Positions 42,393 to 52,200 of a DNA stretch of 64,000 nt are shown one piece after another (position 1 is the first letter of the stretch; the number at the start of each line of letters is the position of its first letter). The DNA is from Lewinellaceae bacterium (GTDB lineage Bacteria > Bacteroidota > Bacteroidia > Chitinophagales > Saprospiraceae). Position numbers and translations under genes: made by a program. The DNA lies in NCBI GenBank assembly GCA_020636375.1, contig JACJXZ010000016.1, positions 124,001 to 188,000 of the forward strand, read 5' to 3'. The notes under the pieces are model-generated. The model saw only the letters and a program-made list of their open reading frames with translations. It did no database searches and was not told the DNA's origin.

Positions 42393-42566
42393 CTCTTTGT
42401 TTATAAGGGGCGTAAATTAGCAAAACTACCATACACATTTATGCTTTTTGATATTTAAATCTTAGCTTTGCCCCGCTCACTGGTTAAACCGGCTTTACTC
42501 ACGGAAAGGGCCTGCTCTTTTTCAGGCAGGGCGCCCGGTTTCAAAAAAAGATATAAGAAGGAAAGG

Positions 42567-43400
42567 ATGGGAAAATTTGGCATGCACCTCTGGTCCAGGC
42601 TCTGGCACAAGGCGGTAAACCCGTTTTTTGCAATCGAAGAAAACCCCATAATCATCCTGGGGAACCAGAAATCAGGCACGACGGCTATTGCCAAGCTGAT
42701 CGGGTTGGCCAGCGGCCAGGACGTGCAGCTCGATATTGAGGCCTTGTGGGAGCCGAACTGCCGGCGCATTCTCGAAGGGGAGCTGAGCCTGGGCGAGGCC
42801 ATCCGTAAAAACAAAAGGTTCTTTTCCAGCCCCATCCTGAAAGAGCCCAACTTCTCCCTGCTTTTCCCGCAGTTGGAGCAGTTCTACGACGACCCTGCCT
42901 TCCTGCTGATCGTCCGCGACCCCAGGGACAACATCCGCAGCATCCTCAACCGGCTGGACCTGCCCGGCGACAGGGTTCGCTTGTCTTCCAGGGACTTTCG
43001 CTCCGTCAACCGCCACTGGCGGGCACTGTTCGATGCCTCCCGCTACGGCTCCGACCGCAGCCAGTACATCGAAGTGCTGGCAGCACGATGGAACTACTGC
43101 GCCGATATTTTCCTGCGGAATCAGAAAAAGGTACTGGTTTTTAGATATGAAGATTTTCTCGATGATAAGGTGGGCAGCATCTCCCGCATTTCCCGCAAGC
43201 TCGGCCTGCAACCGGAAACGGACATTTCTTCCAGGGTGAACGTTCAGTATCAGCCCGTCGGCAACCACAATGTCACCTGGGAGGAGTTCTTCGGAGCGGA
43301 GAATCTGAGCAGAATTGAGGATATCTGCAGCGGCAGGATGAAAAAACTGGGCTACAAACTCAGTAGCCATTCCTGCGAAAGCAGGGCCAGCGCTGGTTAG
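42567..43400 (+). CDS. Sulfotransferase family protein
   Basis: The start MGKFGMHLWSRLW has an AGAAGGAAAGG-type purine run just upstream; the longer frame from 42468 is unsupported. The ~277-residue protein contains the PAPS-binding 5'-PSB loop IIILGNQKSGTTAIAKL and the 3'-PB motif LLIVRDPRDNIRSILNRL, plus YIEVLAARWNYCAD and FRYEDFLDD, the sulfotransferase layout. It would add sulfate to a cytoplasmic or membrane glycan, lipid or small molecule. Its place between a flippase and glycosyltransferases suggests that the glycan is the acceptor; PAPS synthesis genes are not in the window. It begins a three-gene operon. Confidence 0.85.
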   Translation: MGKFGMHLWSRLWHKAVNPFFAIEENPIIILGNQKSGTTAIAKLIGLASGQDVQLDIEALWEPNCRRILEGELSLGEAIRKNKRFFSSPILKEPNFSLLFPQLEQFYDDPAFLLIVRDPRDNIRSILNRLDLPGDRVRLSSRDFRSVNRHWRALFDASRYGSDRSQYIEVLAARWNYCADIFLRNQKKVLVFRYEDFLDDKVGSISRISRKLGLQPETDISSRVNVQYQPVGNHNVTWEEFFGAENLSRIEDICSGRMKKLGYKLSSHSCESRASAG

Positions 43401-43415
43401 ATAAAACTTCAGAGT

Positions 43416-44225
43416 ATGCAACAAGAACAACGCGAACGGGTGGAGGCCTTCTACGATGGGTTTCAGGAAAAGCTAATTACAGACTACCTGTTGGGCAACC
43501 CGCGCATCGTCGCGGCCATACGCTTCATGCAGGAGCACATCCGGCCGGCCTGCTCTTCCATCCTGGATATCGGCTGTGGTATGGGGTGGTCTACTTATGA
43601 ATTTGCCCGTTTTTTCCCTGAGGCTACTGTACAGGGGGTAGATATCAGTTCCGAACTGGCCAGCCTGGCCCGGCGGATGTTCGCTCTGTCCAACCTGTCT
43701 TATCAGAAGGCAGATGTGACAAGTGAGTCCTTCGCTCTGGGCCGCCCCTTCGATGCCATCACGCTCATCGACGTGTATGAACATATTCCCGTTTCGGACC
43801 GCCCCGCTTTTCATGGCCACCTCCAACGCTTGCTTTCTGATCAGGGGCAGATCCTGATCGCTTCCCCCACGCCCCTTCATCAGCAGTGGCTGCGCGAACA
43901 TGCTCCGGAGGGGCTGCAGCCGGTCGATGAAGACGTCACCCTGGAAGATATGCAGGCGCTTGCCCGGGCACTGGAAGGACAACTGACCGTATTCCATTAC
44001 CGATCAATCTGGAATACCAATGACTATTTTCACGCGCAAATCGAACGGCAACCGCAGTATCAGAAAATCGGGCACCACAGACAGGCCGCCCGGCTTACTC
44101 CCCGGTTGCAGCGCCTGCTAAGGACATTTCGTTACCTGAACTGGCGCAATAACCCTATTTTAAAACCGGAACACCTGAAGTATTTCCTCAAAACTTTTTT
44201 TCTAAACAATAGCCCGGCTCCATGA
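43416..44225 (+). CDS. Class I SAM-dependent methyltransferase
   Basis: The 269-residue protein carries motif I SILDIGCGMGWSTYEFA, motif II VQGVDISSELASLARRM, then YQKADVTSES and DAITLIDVYEHIPVSDRPAF, the SAM-binding Rossmann order. The C-terminal ~70 residues are basic and helical. It starts 15 bp after the sulfotransferase stop, and its end overlaps the next gene's ATG by four bases. It probably methylates a sugar or lipid intermediate of the glycan cluster; the acceptor cannot be read from sequence. Confidence 0.87.
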   Translation: MQQEQRERVEAFYDGFQEKLITDYLLGNPRIVAAIRFMQEHIRPACSSILDIGCGMGWSTYEFARFFPEATVQGVDISSELASLARRMFALSNLSYQKADVTSESFALGRPFDAITLIDVYEHIPVSDRPAFHGHLQRLLSDQGQILIASPTPLHQQWLREHAPEGLQPVDEDVTLEDMQALARALEGQLTVFHYRSIWNTNDYFHAQIERQPQYQKIGHHRQAARLTPRLQRLLRTFRYLNWRNNPILKPEHLKYFLKTFFLNNSPAP

Positions 44226-45373
44226 AAATCCTGTATTTTATCCGAACCTTCAACGAGCTCTCTCAGACTTTCGTCTACTACGAAATTAAGGGGTTAATGA
44301 AAGAAGGGCAGGAATTGAAAGTAGCCTGTACTAAACGCATCCATGAAGAGCAATATCCGCTGGATGAACTGGAAATACTCCCCTTCAGCATTCCGCAGCG
44401 TATATGGAATAATCTTTTTGTCCGGACGGGCCTTCGCATGTATTTCCCAAATGGCCCCCTGCGCAGGGGTATCCATACCCTGGTTACGCGATTTCAGCCG
44501 GCCGTGATCCATATTCAGTTTGGCCCGGACGCGCTGCATTTCATCGATAACTATTCGGGAAGACAGGTGCCAATATTTATTACTTTTCATGGATTTGACG
44601 CTTCTATCATGCTCCGTAACCGGTTGTATGTCCGGCGCCTGGGTCAATTGTTTCAACGTCCGGATGTCTTTCCGATTTTCGTTTCCGAATACATGGCCCG
44701 TAATGTGGCCCGGTTTGTTGAAGTGCCCCGCCATTATGTAGTCTATTGCGGAACGGACGCAAGCTTTTTCAGCCGGCAGGTGCCTATGCCTCCGCCTGAA
44801 CCCTTCACTTTCCTCCAGGTGTCCAATTTTCTCGAGAAAAAGGGGCACGAGTATACCGTTCAGGCCTTTGCCCGCCTGCTGGAGCTTCAGCCGGGCCTGA
44901 ACGCCCGCCTGATCCTCGCCGGCGGCGGCCCGCTTCGGCCCGGAATCGAACAGCGCTGCCGGGAACTGGGTGTTGAAGAGAAAGTGGAATTCCCGGGTAG
45001 GGTAAAACCGGCGGAAGTCCGCCAGTTGATGGAGCGCGCCCATGCCTTTGTCCATCACAGCGTTACCAGCAGGACAGATGGGGACATGGAAGGCCTACCT
45101 ACAGTTATTATGGAGGCCATGGCTATGGAGTTGCCCATATTGAGCACTATTCATTCCGGCATCCCCGAACTGGTGGAACACGGCGTCCACGGCTTCCTGG
45201 TGGAAGAACGGGCAGTGGCACCCTACGCTCATTATATGCAGGAGGTGCTGAGCTGGGGCCAGAAACCGGAAAACCGGGAAAAGGTCAAAAAAGGCTTCGA
45301 AAAGAAGAGCCACGCCCGGCAGTTGATCGGGTACTACCGCGAGGCGCTGAAGGTTATGGGTCAGGGAGCGTGA
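44222..45373 (+). CDS. Family GT4-like glycosyltransferase
   Basis: The 383-residue protein starts in an ATGA overlap with the methyltransferase (MKILYFIRTFNELSQTFVYY). It has the GT-B plan: N-terminal donor/acceptor domain, then FLQVSNFLEKKGHEYTVQAF, LILAGGGPLRPGIEQ, VEFPGRVKPAEVRQLMERAH and the GT4 catalytic/nucleotide motif MEGLPTVIMEAMAMELPILS, ending EHGVHGFLVEERA. It is probably cytoplasmic and membrane-associated, transferring a sugar from a nucleotide donor to the cluster's lipid-linked glycan. Donor sugar unknown. Confidence 0.9.
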   Translation: MKILYFIRTFNELSQTFVYYEIKGLMKEGQELKVACTKRIHEEQYPLDELEILPFSIPQRIWNNLFVRTGLRMYFPNGPLRRGIHTLVTRFQPAVIHIQFGPDALHFIDNYSGRQVPIFITFHGFDASIMLRNRLYVRRLGQLFQRPDVFPIFVSEYMARNVARFVEVPRHYVVYCGTDASFFSRQVPMPPPEPFTFLQVSNFLEKKGHEYTVQAFARLLELQPGLNARLILAGGGPLRPGIEQRCRELGVEEKVEFPGRVKPAEVRQLMERAHAFVHHSVTSRTDGDMEGLPTVIMEAMAMELPILSTIHSGIPELVEHGVHGFLVEERAVAPYAHYMQEVLSWGQKPENREKVKKGFEKKSHARQLIGYYREALKVMGQGA

Positions 45374-45378
45374 CGGGG

Positions 45379-45496
45379 TTCATGGTTTCATGGTTTTATG
45401 GTTTCACTGTTTCATGGCAACCCATGCCCCCATGCCCCAATGCACCAATGCACCAATGAACCAATGAACCCATCCACCCATGTCCCCATGCCCCCC
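45379..45496. repeat. TTCATGG / CACCAATG word array
   Basis: First TTCATGGTTTCATGG-type words, then CCCATGCCCCAATGCACCAATG-type words, ending in CCCATCCACCCATG. It fills the gap between convergent glycosyltransferase and epimerase genes. The same CACCAATG word occurs at ~181-204 and 57571-57598. Confidence 0.75.
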
Positions 45497-45498
45497 TC

Positions 45499-46635
45499 TC
45501 AAATCCCCCCCAGCACCTCCGCAATCCTCACCGCCGCCTGCCCGTCCCAGAACGGAGGGATGATCCCTTTCTTGGTTTTGCCGTCCAGGATATCGCTTAC
45601 TTTCTGCCGGACGGCGGCGGGCGCCAGGCTGGCCATCAGGAAATTGGTGCCCAGCTCGACGGTGGAAGGCCGTTCGGTCGAAGAACGGAGGGTCAGGCAG
45701 GGGATCTGCAGATAGGTCGTCTCCTCCTGAATGCCGCCGGAGTCGGTGATGATCAGCGCCGCGCTGTCCATGAGTCTGAGGAACTGCAAATAGCCCTGCG
45801 GGGGCAGCAACACCAGGCCGGGAATGGCCTCCAGCGCGTCGAGCAGGTTGAACTTCCCGAAATTCTTGTAGGTGCGGGGATGGATGGCAAAGATAACCGG
45901 CAGGCGCTTCACGGTATCCCTGATGATCTGCAGGATGTTGTTCAACCCTTCTTCGCCATCGACGTTGGAAGGCCGGTGCATGGTCATCAGGGCGTAATCT
46001 CCGCCGCTTAAGGATGGAGTGGGGGAGGAGGGTGCCCCGCCGGAGGACATGCGCTGCTCCAGCAGTCCCTCCAGCGTCAGCCGGCTGGCCTTCTGCCGGA
46101 AGAAGATCAGGGAGTCGATCATGACGTTGCCCACGAAGAACATCTTCTCGCCGGGGACGCCCTCCCGGCTCAGGTTGATCATGCCCGCCATTTCCGAAAC
46201 GAAGAGGTAGTCGCTGACGCTGTCGGTCAGGATGCGGTTGATCTCCTCGGGCATGGCGCGGTCTCCTGACCGCAGGCCGGCCTCGACGTGGGCCAGCCGG
46301 ATGCCTTCCTTTTTGGCCACCAGGGATGCGGCGAGGGTGGAATTGACGTCGCCCACTACCACGATGATATCCGGCCGGTATTCCCGGAGCAGCTCTTCAA
46401 AGGCCAGCATGATCTTTGCCGTCTGCTGGGTATGCGTGCCGCCGCCGATGCCGAGGTAATAGTCCGGCCGGGGCAGCTCCAGCTGGCGGAAAAAGATGTC
46501 GCTCATTTTCTCGTCGTAGTGCTGGCCGGTATGGACGATCCGGGATTCGATATGAGGGTATTGCTGCAGGGCCCGGCTGAGCGGGGCAACTTTCATGAAA
46601 TTGGGCCGGGCGCCCACAACGTGGAGGATCTTCAT
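45499..46635 (-). CDS. wecB: UDP-N-acetylglucosamine 2-epimerase (non-hydrolysing)
   Basis: The 378-residue protein opens MKILHVVGARPNFMKVAPL and keeps the family landmarks: HTGQHYDEKMSDIFF, VVVGDVNSTLAASLVA, LAHVEAGLRSGDRAMPEE, NRILTDSVSDYLFVSE, MTMHRPSNVD, PVIFAIHPRT, IITDSGGIQEE, CLTLRSSTERP. The enzyme converts UDP-GlcNAc to UDP-ManNAc in the cytoplasm, supplying ManNAc for surface glycan. A short Ser/Pro/Gly-rich stretch (SSGGAPSSPTPSLSGG, residues ~197-213) replaces the usual tight turn before the MTMHRPSNVD motif. It keeps the frame and is probably a small in-frame insertion in a loop. Confidence 0.92.
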   Translation of the reverse strand: MKILHVVGARPNFMKVAPLSRALQQYPHIESRIVHTGQHYDEKMSDIFFRQLELPRPDYYLGIGGGTHTQQTAKIMLAFEELLREYRPDIIVVVGDVNSTLAASLVAKKEGIRLAHVEAGLRSGDRAMPEEINRILTDSVSDYLFVSEMAGMINLSREGVPGEKMFFVGNVMIDSLIFFRQKASRLTLEGLLEQRMSSGGAPSSPTPSLSGGDYALMTMHRPSNVDGEEGLNNILQIIRDTVKRLPVIFAIHPRTYKNFGKFNLLDALEAIPGLVLLPPQGYLQFLRLMDSAALIITDSGGIQEETTYLQIPCLTLRSSTERPSTVELGTNFLMASLAPAAVRQKVSDILDGKTKKGIIPPFWDGQAAVRIAEVLGGI

Positions 46636-46654
46636 GCGAAAAAAGTCTTTTGGT

Positions 46655-47827
46655 TCAAAGCAATTGCCGGTACATCGCTGCCAGCCGGGCGGAGTCCTGT
46701 TTCCAGTTGTACTTCGTTTCTACCGCCTTCCTGCCGTTGGCGCCGAATTCCCGGGCTTTTTCTTCATCCGACAGAATGGCCAGCGCCTGTTCGGCCAGCG
46801 CTTCCGGAGAATCGTAGGGATAGGCCAGCCCCGACTGCGTCTCTTCCACGATCCTTTGCAGGGGGTCGCAGTTGGAGGTCAGCACGGGCTTTTCCAGGTA
46901 CATGTACTGGAACAGTTTATTGGGGATGGTATTGTCGGTCAGCGGAGATTTGAGGTGCGGGATGAGGCCGATGTCGAAATGGTTGATCTTGTTCATCATT
47001 TCGTGGAAGCTCAGGTGCCCGAAAAAGCGGACGCTGTCTTCCAGTTCGCCTTTGCACCGCTCCTTCAAAACGGGCAGGTGGTGCCCGTCGCCTACGATCC
47101 AGAGCTTGATGTTCGGGTTTTCGCGCAGCAGGATGGGCATGGCCCCGACTACGTATTGCAGGCCCCGAAGGTGCTGCACGCCGCCGGCATAGCCCATGAT
47201 CTTCTCCTCATCCGAGCGGCCCGAAGGCTCCCCCCAGTCGGCCCCTTCGATGGTTACGGTGTTGGACACGCAGGTGATCTTTTCCGCCGGAATGCCGAGG
47301 CCGGACAGGCGCTCGGTGGCCTCTTCCACCACGACGATGATGCGGTCCGCCAACCGGCTCATCTTCACCTCGTATTCCTCCCACTGCCGGTTGCTGCTCA
47401 GCAGGCGGCCCAGGAACGTGTGGGTATGGGGAGAGGCATCGAGCAGGGCCGGCCAGTGCTCGTGCAGGTCCAGGATGTATTTTACATTGTATTTCTTCTT
47501 CGCCTCGTAGCCCACCTGCGCCAGGGGCAGGTCGTGGACGTGGATGGCGTCAAAGCCATTGCCTTCCAGGATCTCCCGGACGAACTGTCTCCAGTAGTTG
47601 AAGTAGAACGGCGCCTTCAACGCTCCCACACTGGTCTTTTTCAGCCAGGGGCCGATGTATTTCCGGTGAACGTGGATGCCTTTGTATATCTCGAATTCAA
47701 CCGGAGGGGCGACGCACATGCTGGCAATGTGTACTTCGTAACCGCTTTCGATGAGAGATATTGCCTCCTTCTCCACTCTTTCGTCTTCCGGAAAGTGTTT
47801 TTCCAGCAACATCAGTATTTTCTTCAT
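46655..47827 (-). CDS. Family GT4-like glycosyltransferase
   Basis: The 390-residue protein (MKKILMLLEKHFPEDERVE) has an N-terminal domain with AIHVHDLPLAQVGYEA and ILDLHEHWPALLDASPH. The C-terminal UDP/GDP-sugar-binding domain has KIMGYAGGVQHLRGLQYVVG, LWIVGDGHHLPVLKERC, FFGHLSFHEMMNKINHFDIG and NTIPNKLFQYMYLEKPVLTS. This is the GT-B, GT4-like pattern. It lies 19 bp upstream of the epimerase on the same strand and is likely co-transcribed. It probably adds a residue (perhaps ManNAc-derived) to the cluster's glycan; this is inferred from context. Confidence 0.88.
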   Translation of the reverse strand: MKKILMLLEKHFPEDERVEKEAISLIESGYEVHIASMCVAPPVEFEIYKGIHVHRKYIGPWLKKTSVGALKAPFYFNYWRQFVREILEGNGFDAIHVHDLPLAQVGYEAKKKYNVKYILDLHEHWPALLDASPHTHTFLGRLLSSNRQWEEYEVKMSRLADRIIVVVEEATERLSGLGIPAEKITCVSNTVTIEGADWGEPSGRSDEEKIMGYAGGVQHLRGLQYVVGAMPILLRENPNIKLWIVGDGHHLPVLKERCKGELEDSVRFFGHLSFHEMMNKINHFDIGLIPHLKSPLTDNTIPNKLFQYMYLEKPVLTSNCDPLQRIVEETQSGLAYPYDSPEALAEQALAILSDEEKAREFGANGRKAVETKYNWKQDSARLAAMYRQLL

Positions 47828-47901
47828 GATAATGTGTTACTTAGGGGGGTAAATATACATTTACTGTTATTAAAAAAGTAGGTTTAGATTCACCGACATT
47901 G

Positions 47902-49218
47902 ATGAACCGAAAGAAAGTACTGATCATTTCCTATTACTGGCCGCCGAGCGGCGGCATCGGCGTCCTGCGTTGCCTGAAGATCGCCAAATACCTGCGGCAG
48001 TACGGCTGGGAACCCGTTATCTTCACAGCCGAAGGCGCCCATTACCCCTCCATCGACCACAGCAATGACAAGGACGTGCCGCCCGGCGCCACCATCCTCC
48101 GGCAGCGCATCTGGGAACCCTACCACATCTATAAGTTCCTCACCGGGCAGCCGCCGCAGGCCAACGTCAATAACGTCTTTTACGTGCAGGACGACAACCC
48201 GGGCTTCTTCCACCGCCTCTCCGTCTGGATCCGCAGCAACTTCTTCATTCCCGACGCCCGCGCGCTGTGGATCCGCCCATCCGTCCGCTTCCTGCGCCGC
48301 TACCTGAAAGCCAACCCGGTGGACGCCATCTTCTCCGACGGCCCGCCTCACAGCAATACCCGCATCGCCACCCTGCTCAAAAAGCATACCGGCATCCCCT
48401 GGCTGGCCGACTTCCAGGATCCCTGGACGCAGATCGACTACTACCAGCTCCTGAACCTGACGGCCTGGGGCGACCGCCGCCACCACCGCATGGAGCAGGA
48501 GGCCTTCCGCCGGGCCGACAAGATCACCATCGTCAGCCCCACCTGGAAGAAGGACCTGGAGGCCATCGGTGCCGAGAACGTCTCGGTCATCCCCTGGGGC
48601 TATGACCCCGACGATTATAATGACATCAGCCAGGAGGTGGGCCCGAAGTTTACCCTGACCCACCTCGGCATCATGGGCTACGACCGCAACCCGGCGGGCC
48701 TGTTCCGAGTACTGCAGCGGATGTGCGAAGAGGTGGAAGGCTTCCGGGAGAACCTGGAACTGCAGCTGGTCGGGCAGGTAGATTATTCGGTCAGGGAGGC
48801 TTATGAAGCGGCCGGCCTGGCCGGCAACGTGAAACTGCCCGGTGCCGTCCCCCGCCGGGAAGCCCTGCAACTGACGATGGACAGCCCCATTCTCCTGCTG
48901 CTGCTCAACCAGCAGCCCAACGCCGGGGGGCGCATCCCCGGCAAGTTGTTCGAATACCTGGCCTCCCGCCGACCCGTCCTCTGTCTGGGGCCTACCGACA
49001 GCGATGTGGCGGGCATCCTTGCCGAAACCGGGGGAGGGACTACTGCCGGTTACGATGACGAAACAGCCATCCGCGCCATCCTGGAGGAGCTTTACCAGAA
49101 ATTCCGGGAAGGAAAACTGGCCAAGCCGGTGGATTCCTCCATCGAAAAGTACTCTATTGAGAAGCTTACCGGGGAGGTGGCGGGGTTTTTGGAGGAGATA
49201 GCCGGAGGAGTGCGGTGA
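47902..49218 (+). CDS. Glycosyltransferase, GT4-like
   Basis: The ATG at 47902 (MNRKKVLIISYYWPPSGGIG) is preferred to the TTG three bases upstream. The ~438-residue protein has the GT-B fold: the N-terminal YYWPPSGGIGVLRCLKIAKY glycine loop, DAIFSDGPPHSNTRIATLLK, PWLADFQDPWTQIDYYQLL, then HLGIMGYDRNPAGLFRVL and the C-terminal GRIPGKLFEYLASRRPVLCL motif. It is divergent from the preceding glycosyltransferase (75 bp between starts) and ends the glycan cluster. It is probably cytoplasmic and membrane-associated; donor and acceptor unknown. Confidence 0.88.
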   Translation: MNRKKVLIISYYWPPSGGIGVLRCLKIAKYLRQYGWEPVIFTAEGAHYPSIDHSNDKDVPPGATILRQRIWEPYHIYKFLTGQPPQANVNNVFYVQDDNPGFFHRLSVWIRSNFFIPDARALWIRPSVRFLRRYLKANPVDAIFSDGPPHSNTRIATLLKKHTGIPWLADFQDPWTQIDYYQLLNLTAWGDRRHHRMEQEAFRRADKITIVSPTWKKDLEAIGAENVSVIPWGYDPDDYNDISQEVGPKFTLTHLGIMGYDRNPAGLFRVLQRMCEEVEGFRENLELQLVGQVDYSVREAYEAAGLAGNVKLPGAVPRREALQLTMDSPILLLLLNQQPNAGGRIPGKLFEYLASRRPVLCLGPTDSDVAGILAETGGGTTAGYDDETAIRAILEELYQKFREGKLAKPVDSSIEKYSIEKLTGEVAGFLEEIAGGVR

Positions 49219-49228
49219 TCTGTATTGC

Positions 49229-52200
49229 TTACCTCACTAAATTCACCTCCCCCTCGAAAACCCTCACCTGTCCGTTGATGAATTCCACCTCCGCCAGATA
49301 AACGAAGGTGCCGGGCCCCAGACTTTGTCCGCGAAAACTTCCATCCCATCCTTGACCTGTCTGATTGAGTGGGAGGTCCCTCCCATCAAAAACGAGTTCT
49401 CCCCATCTGTCGAATACCCGAAGCCGTCGGATTCCGGACACTCCCGGACCGCCATAGATGTGGAACAGGTCATTACGCCCGTCTCCGTTCGGACTGAAGG
49501 CATTAGGAATGTAAACCTGTTTGTCCAGGCGTACGATGACCTCTACCTCGCCCTCCACAATGCAACCGTAGGCATCCTCGGCCGTAAGGCTGTAGATGGT
49601 GGGCTGAACAGGGTGCGCTACCGGCTGCAGGCAATCTGTGCAACTCAGCCCTTCCATCGGCGACCAGCTGAACAGCAGGCTGTCCGCCGGGAAAACCTGC
49701 GCCGGGAGAAGTAAGCTGTCGCCTAAAACAATGCTTGTGTCCTGAGGCAATAATAGGATCAGCTCCGGAGGCTGCTCGATATGAAAAGAAGCAAGCTTCT
49801 CACAGCCAACAGTATGCCTGATGAACAACTGATACTCACCCGCCGGCAGGCCGGAGAACAGAGAGGCGGGCTGGAAATTGGCGCCATCAAGGCTGAACTG
49901 AAGGCTCATGTCTTCACTTTCAATGAACAACATTCCATCGGCTTTTCCATAGCAGCTGGCATTTGTTGGGAACAGGGAAATGTCCGAAAGGTCCGTTTCC
50001 ATCAGCGTAATGGTATGCACGGAGTCACAACCATTACTGGTGGTATAGGCCATTTCATAATCGCCGGGCATGGTAGCTGGCTGCCCGAAAATATAGACGG
50101 TATCCCCTTTGCAAAAGTTAATGGTGTCGGTAGTGAAAACCGGGGCAAGGAGTTCTATATGGACGGAGTCCACGCTGTAACACCCAGCCGCTGTACCTGC
50201 TACTACAATGATAAGAAGGCTGCTGTCAATCGTCGTATTGATTTCAGGGCACTTTGGGCAATCTACCGCTGCTGCCGGGAACCACTGGTAACTGGCAAAG
50301 CTATCGAGCGAGAATGTAAGGGTCGAGCCGGGGCAAACGGCTGTATCCGGTGGTAATTGTATCTGGGTGGACGGTTCTGTCAGGATAATTATGGAGTCCA
50401 CCTGTATCCCGCCGCAGCTATCGGCTGCTTCCACCCAATAAGTTCCCGGGCCGAAGGCCGTGAAGGCAGGTTGCGTACTTCCATCCTGCCAGCGATAGGA
50501 TACAAAGCCAGGTCCTGCATTCAGTTCGGCAGTACCGTTGGCGCATATGGCCGTGTCTCTGCCAAGGTCGAGAGGAGGAGGGATGTATTCCTGCTGAAAG
50601 CTGCTGAGATTATTGGTGAAATCACATTCAAGAATCTCAGTGTTGGGAAGGCTGCTTTCAAGGCTAAAGGGAGTAGAATTAGTTCCCAGGTCATTGATCA
50701 ACACGAAAACCGGCGTTATTGCAGAGGCGGCGATACTGACCGCAAACTGCCGGCAGCTGTCTTTTTCAATATCCTGCGGGATAAAGCCCTGGCCCAGCAA
50801 AGCAGCATCGGTAGCTGTGGGGTCGCCGTCATAAAAGGCAACCGGTGTGCCTCCCGGAAGCGGCAGCATCCCCTGGTTGCAAATCTCCAGGCGGTACTCC
50901 AGGCCTTCACCTGTACAAGAGGCCTCCAGGCTCCCCCAGAAGGCATCGGCAACGATGTCGCAGGTATCGACGCAAGGTACTGGCGGGCAGGCCGGGGTTT
51001 CCGTCAATTGCGAGGAATGAACAGTGCTGGAAACGGAGCCGAAGAACGAAGTAGAGATGCTGTAAATGTCCAGGGGATGGTATCCCTGATAGGGGTTGGT
51101 AATGGTAGATTGGTCTATATTCAACGGTTCGACAATTGAACAGCCGTCGGGCGCATTGCCGTTGATGTCGAGCCGGGCAAAAAAGATTTCGCTATTGCCA
51201 CCCGCAACAGTGGAAGTCCCTGCCAGATGAAAAAAGCCATTGTGGAAAAGGAGATCTCTTCCGATTTCGTCTGCTGGGCCGCCGTATTTTTTTGCCCACA
51301 AAAAATTACCCTGTTTATCGGTTTTGATCAGAAAAATGTCAGACTGGCCGCTTTCCTCATAACTGCCATAGATGAGATAGCCGTCGGGCAGGTTGAGCAC
51401 CCGTTGGGAAAACTGCGTGTTTCCACCAGTGATATCGTAGCGCCGGGCCCATAGTACATTGCCGTCGAGGTCGGTCTTGCACAAAACGATGACAGAATTT
51501 TCAGGGTTATCACCTTGGAAATCCCCATAACCGGTAATTACCAGGCCGTTATCGTTTATTATATCTATAGCGTACAGGCGTGCATCTGTTTGCACATCAA
51601 CCCAGTACAGGCGCGACCAGGCCTCTTCCCCGTTTAGCTCCAGCTTTGACAGTGCCGCCCGGAACCGGTTGGTTTGTGAATTGATAAAATTGTATCTACC
51701 TATGGCATACAAAGCGTTGTCGAGGTGTAATATGCGGGTGTAGGTTTCGCAACTTCCCATGTGGGCATTTTTTCCCCAGAGAGCTGTCCCGTCGTTGCGG
51801 TTGACTTCCATCAACAGGGCATCGCAACCCCATCCCGGGCCTGTGTTGTCCCAGGTCTGTCCGGCGATCAGGAAATTTCCGCCGGGGGCTATTTCCAGAA
51901 GCTCGCGGAACCCTGTTTGGTCAACAGAACCGTAGTTGAATACCCTTGACCAAAGCAGGATGTCATTCTGATAGTCGTATCGCAAAGCGAAGCAGCGCCT
52001 GGGTTCGGAAGTAAGTACTGTCTCGCCGATAACCACCAGAAACCCATCGGAATCGATCAGCATATCGGTAACGAGCTCTGAATAGTCGGTGAATTTGAAA
52101 GTTCGGGCCCAGGATAGCCCGGCACCAGGGCCGAGCAGGCAGATCAGTGTGCTATCGCCCCGGCGGCCCCCCAGAAGGAAGCCACCACCTGGCTCGGAGA

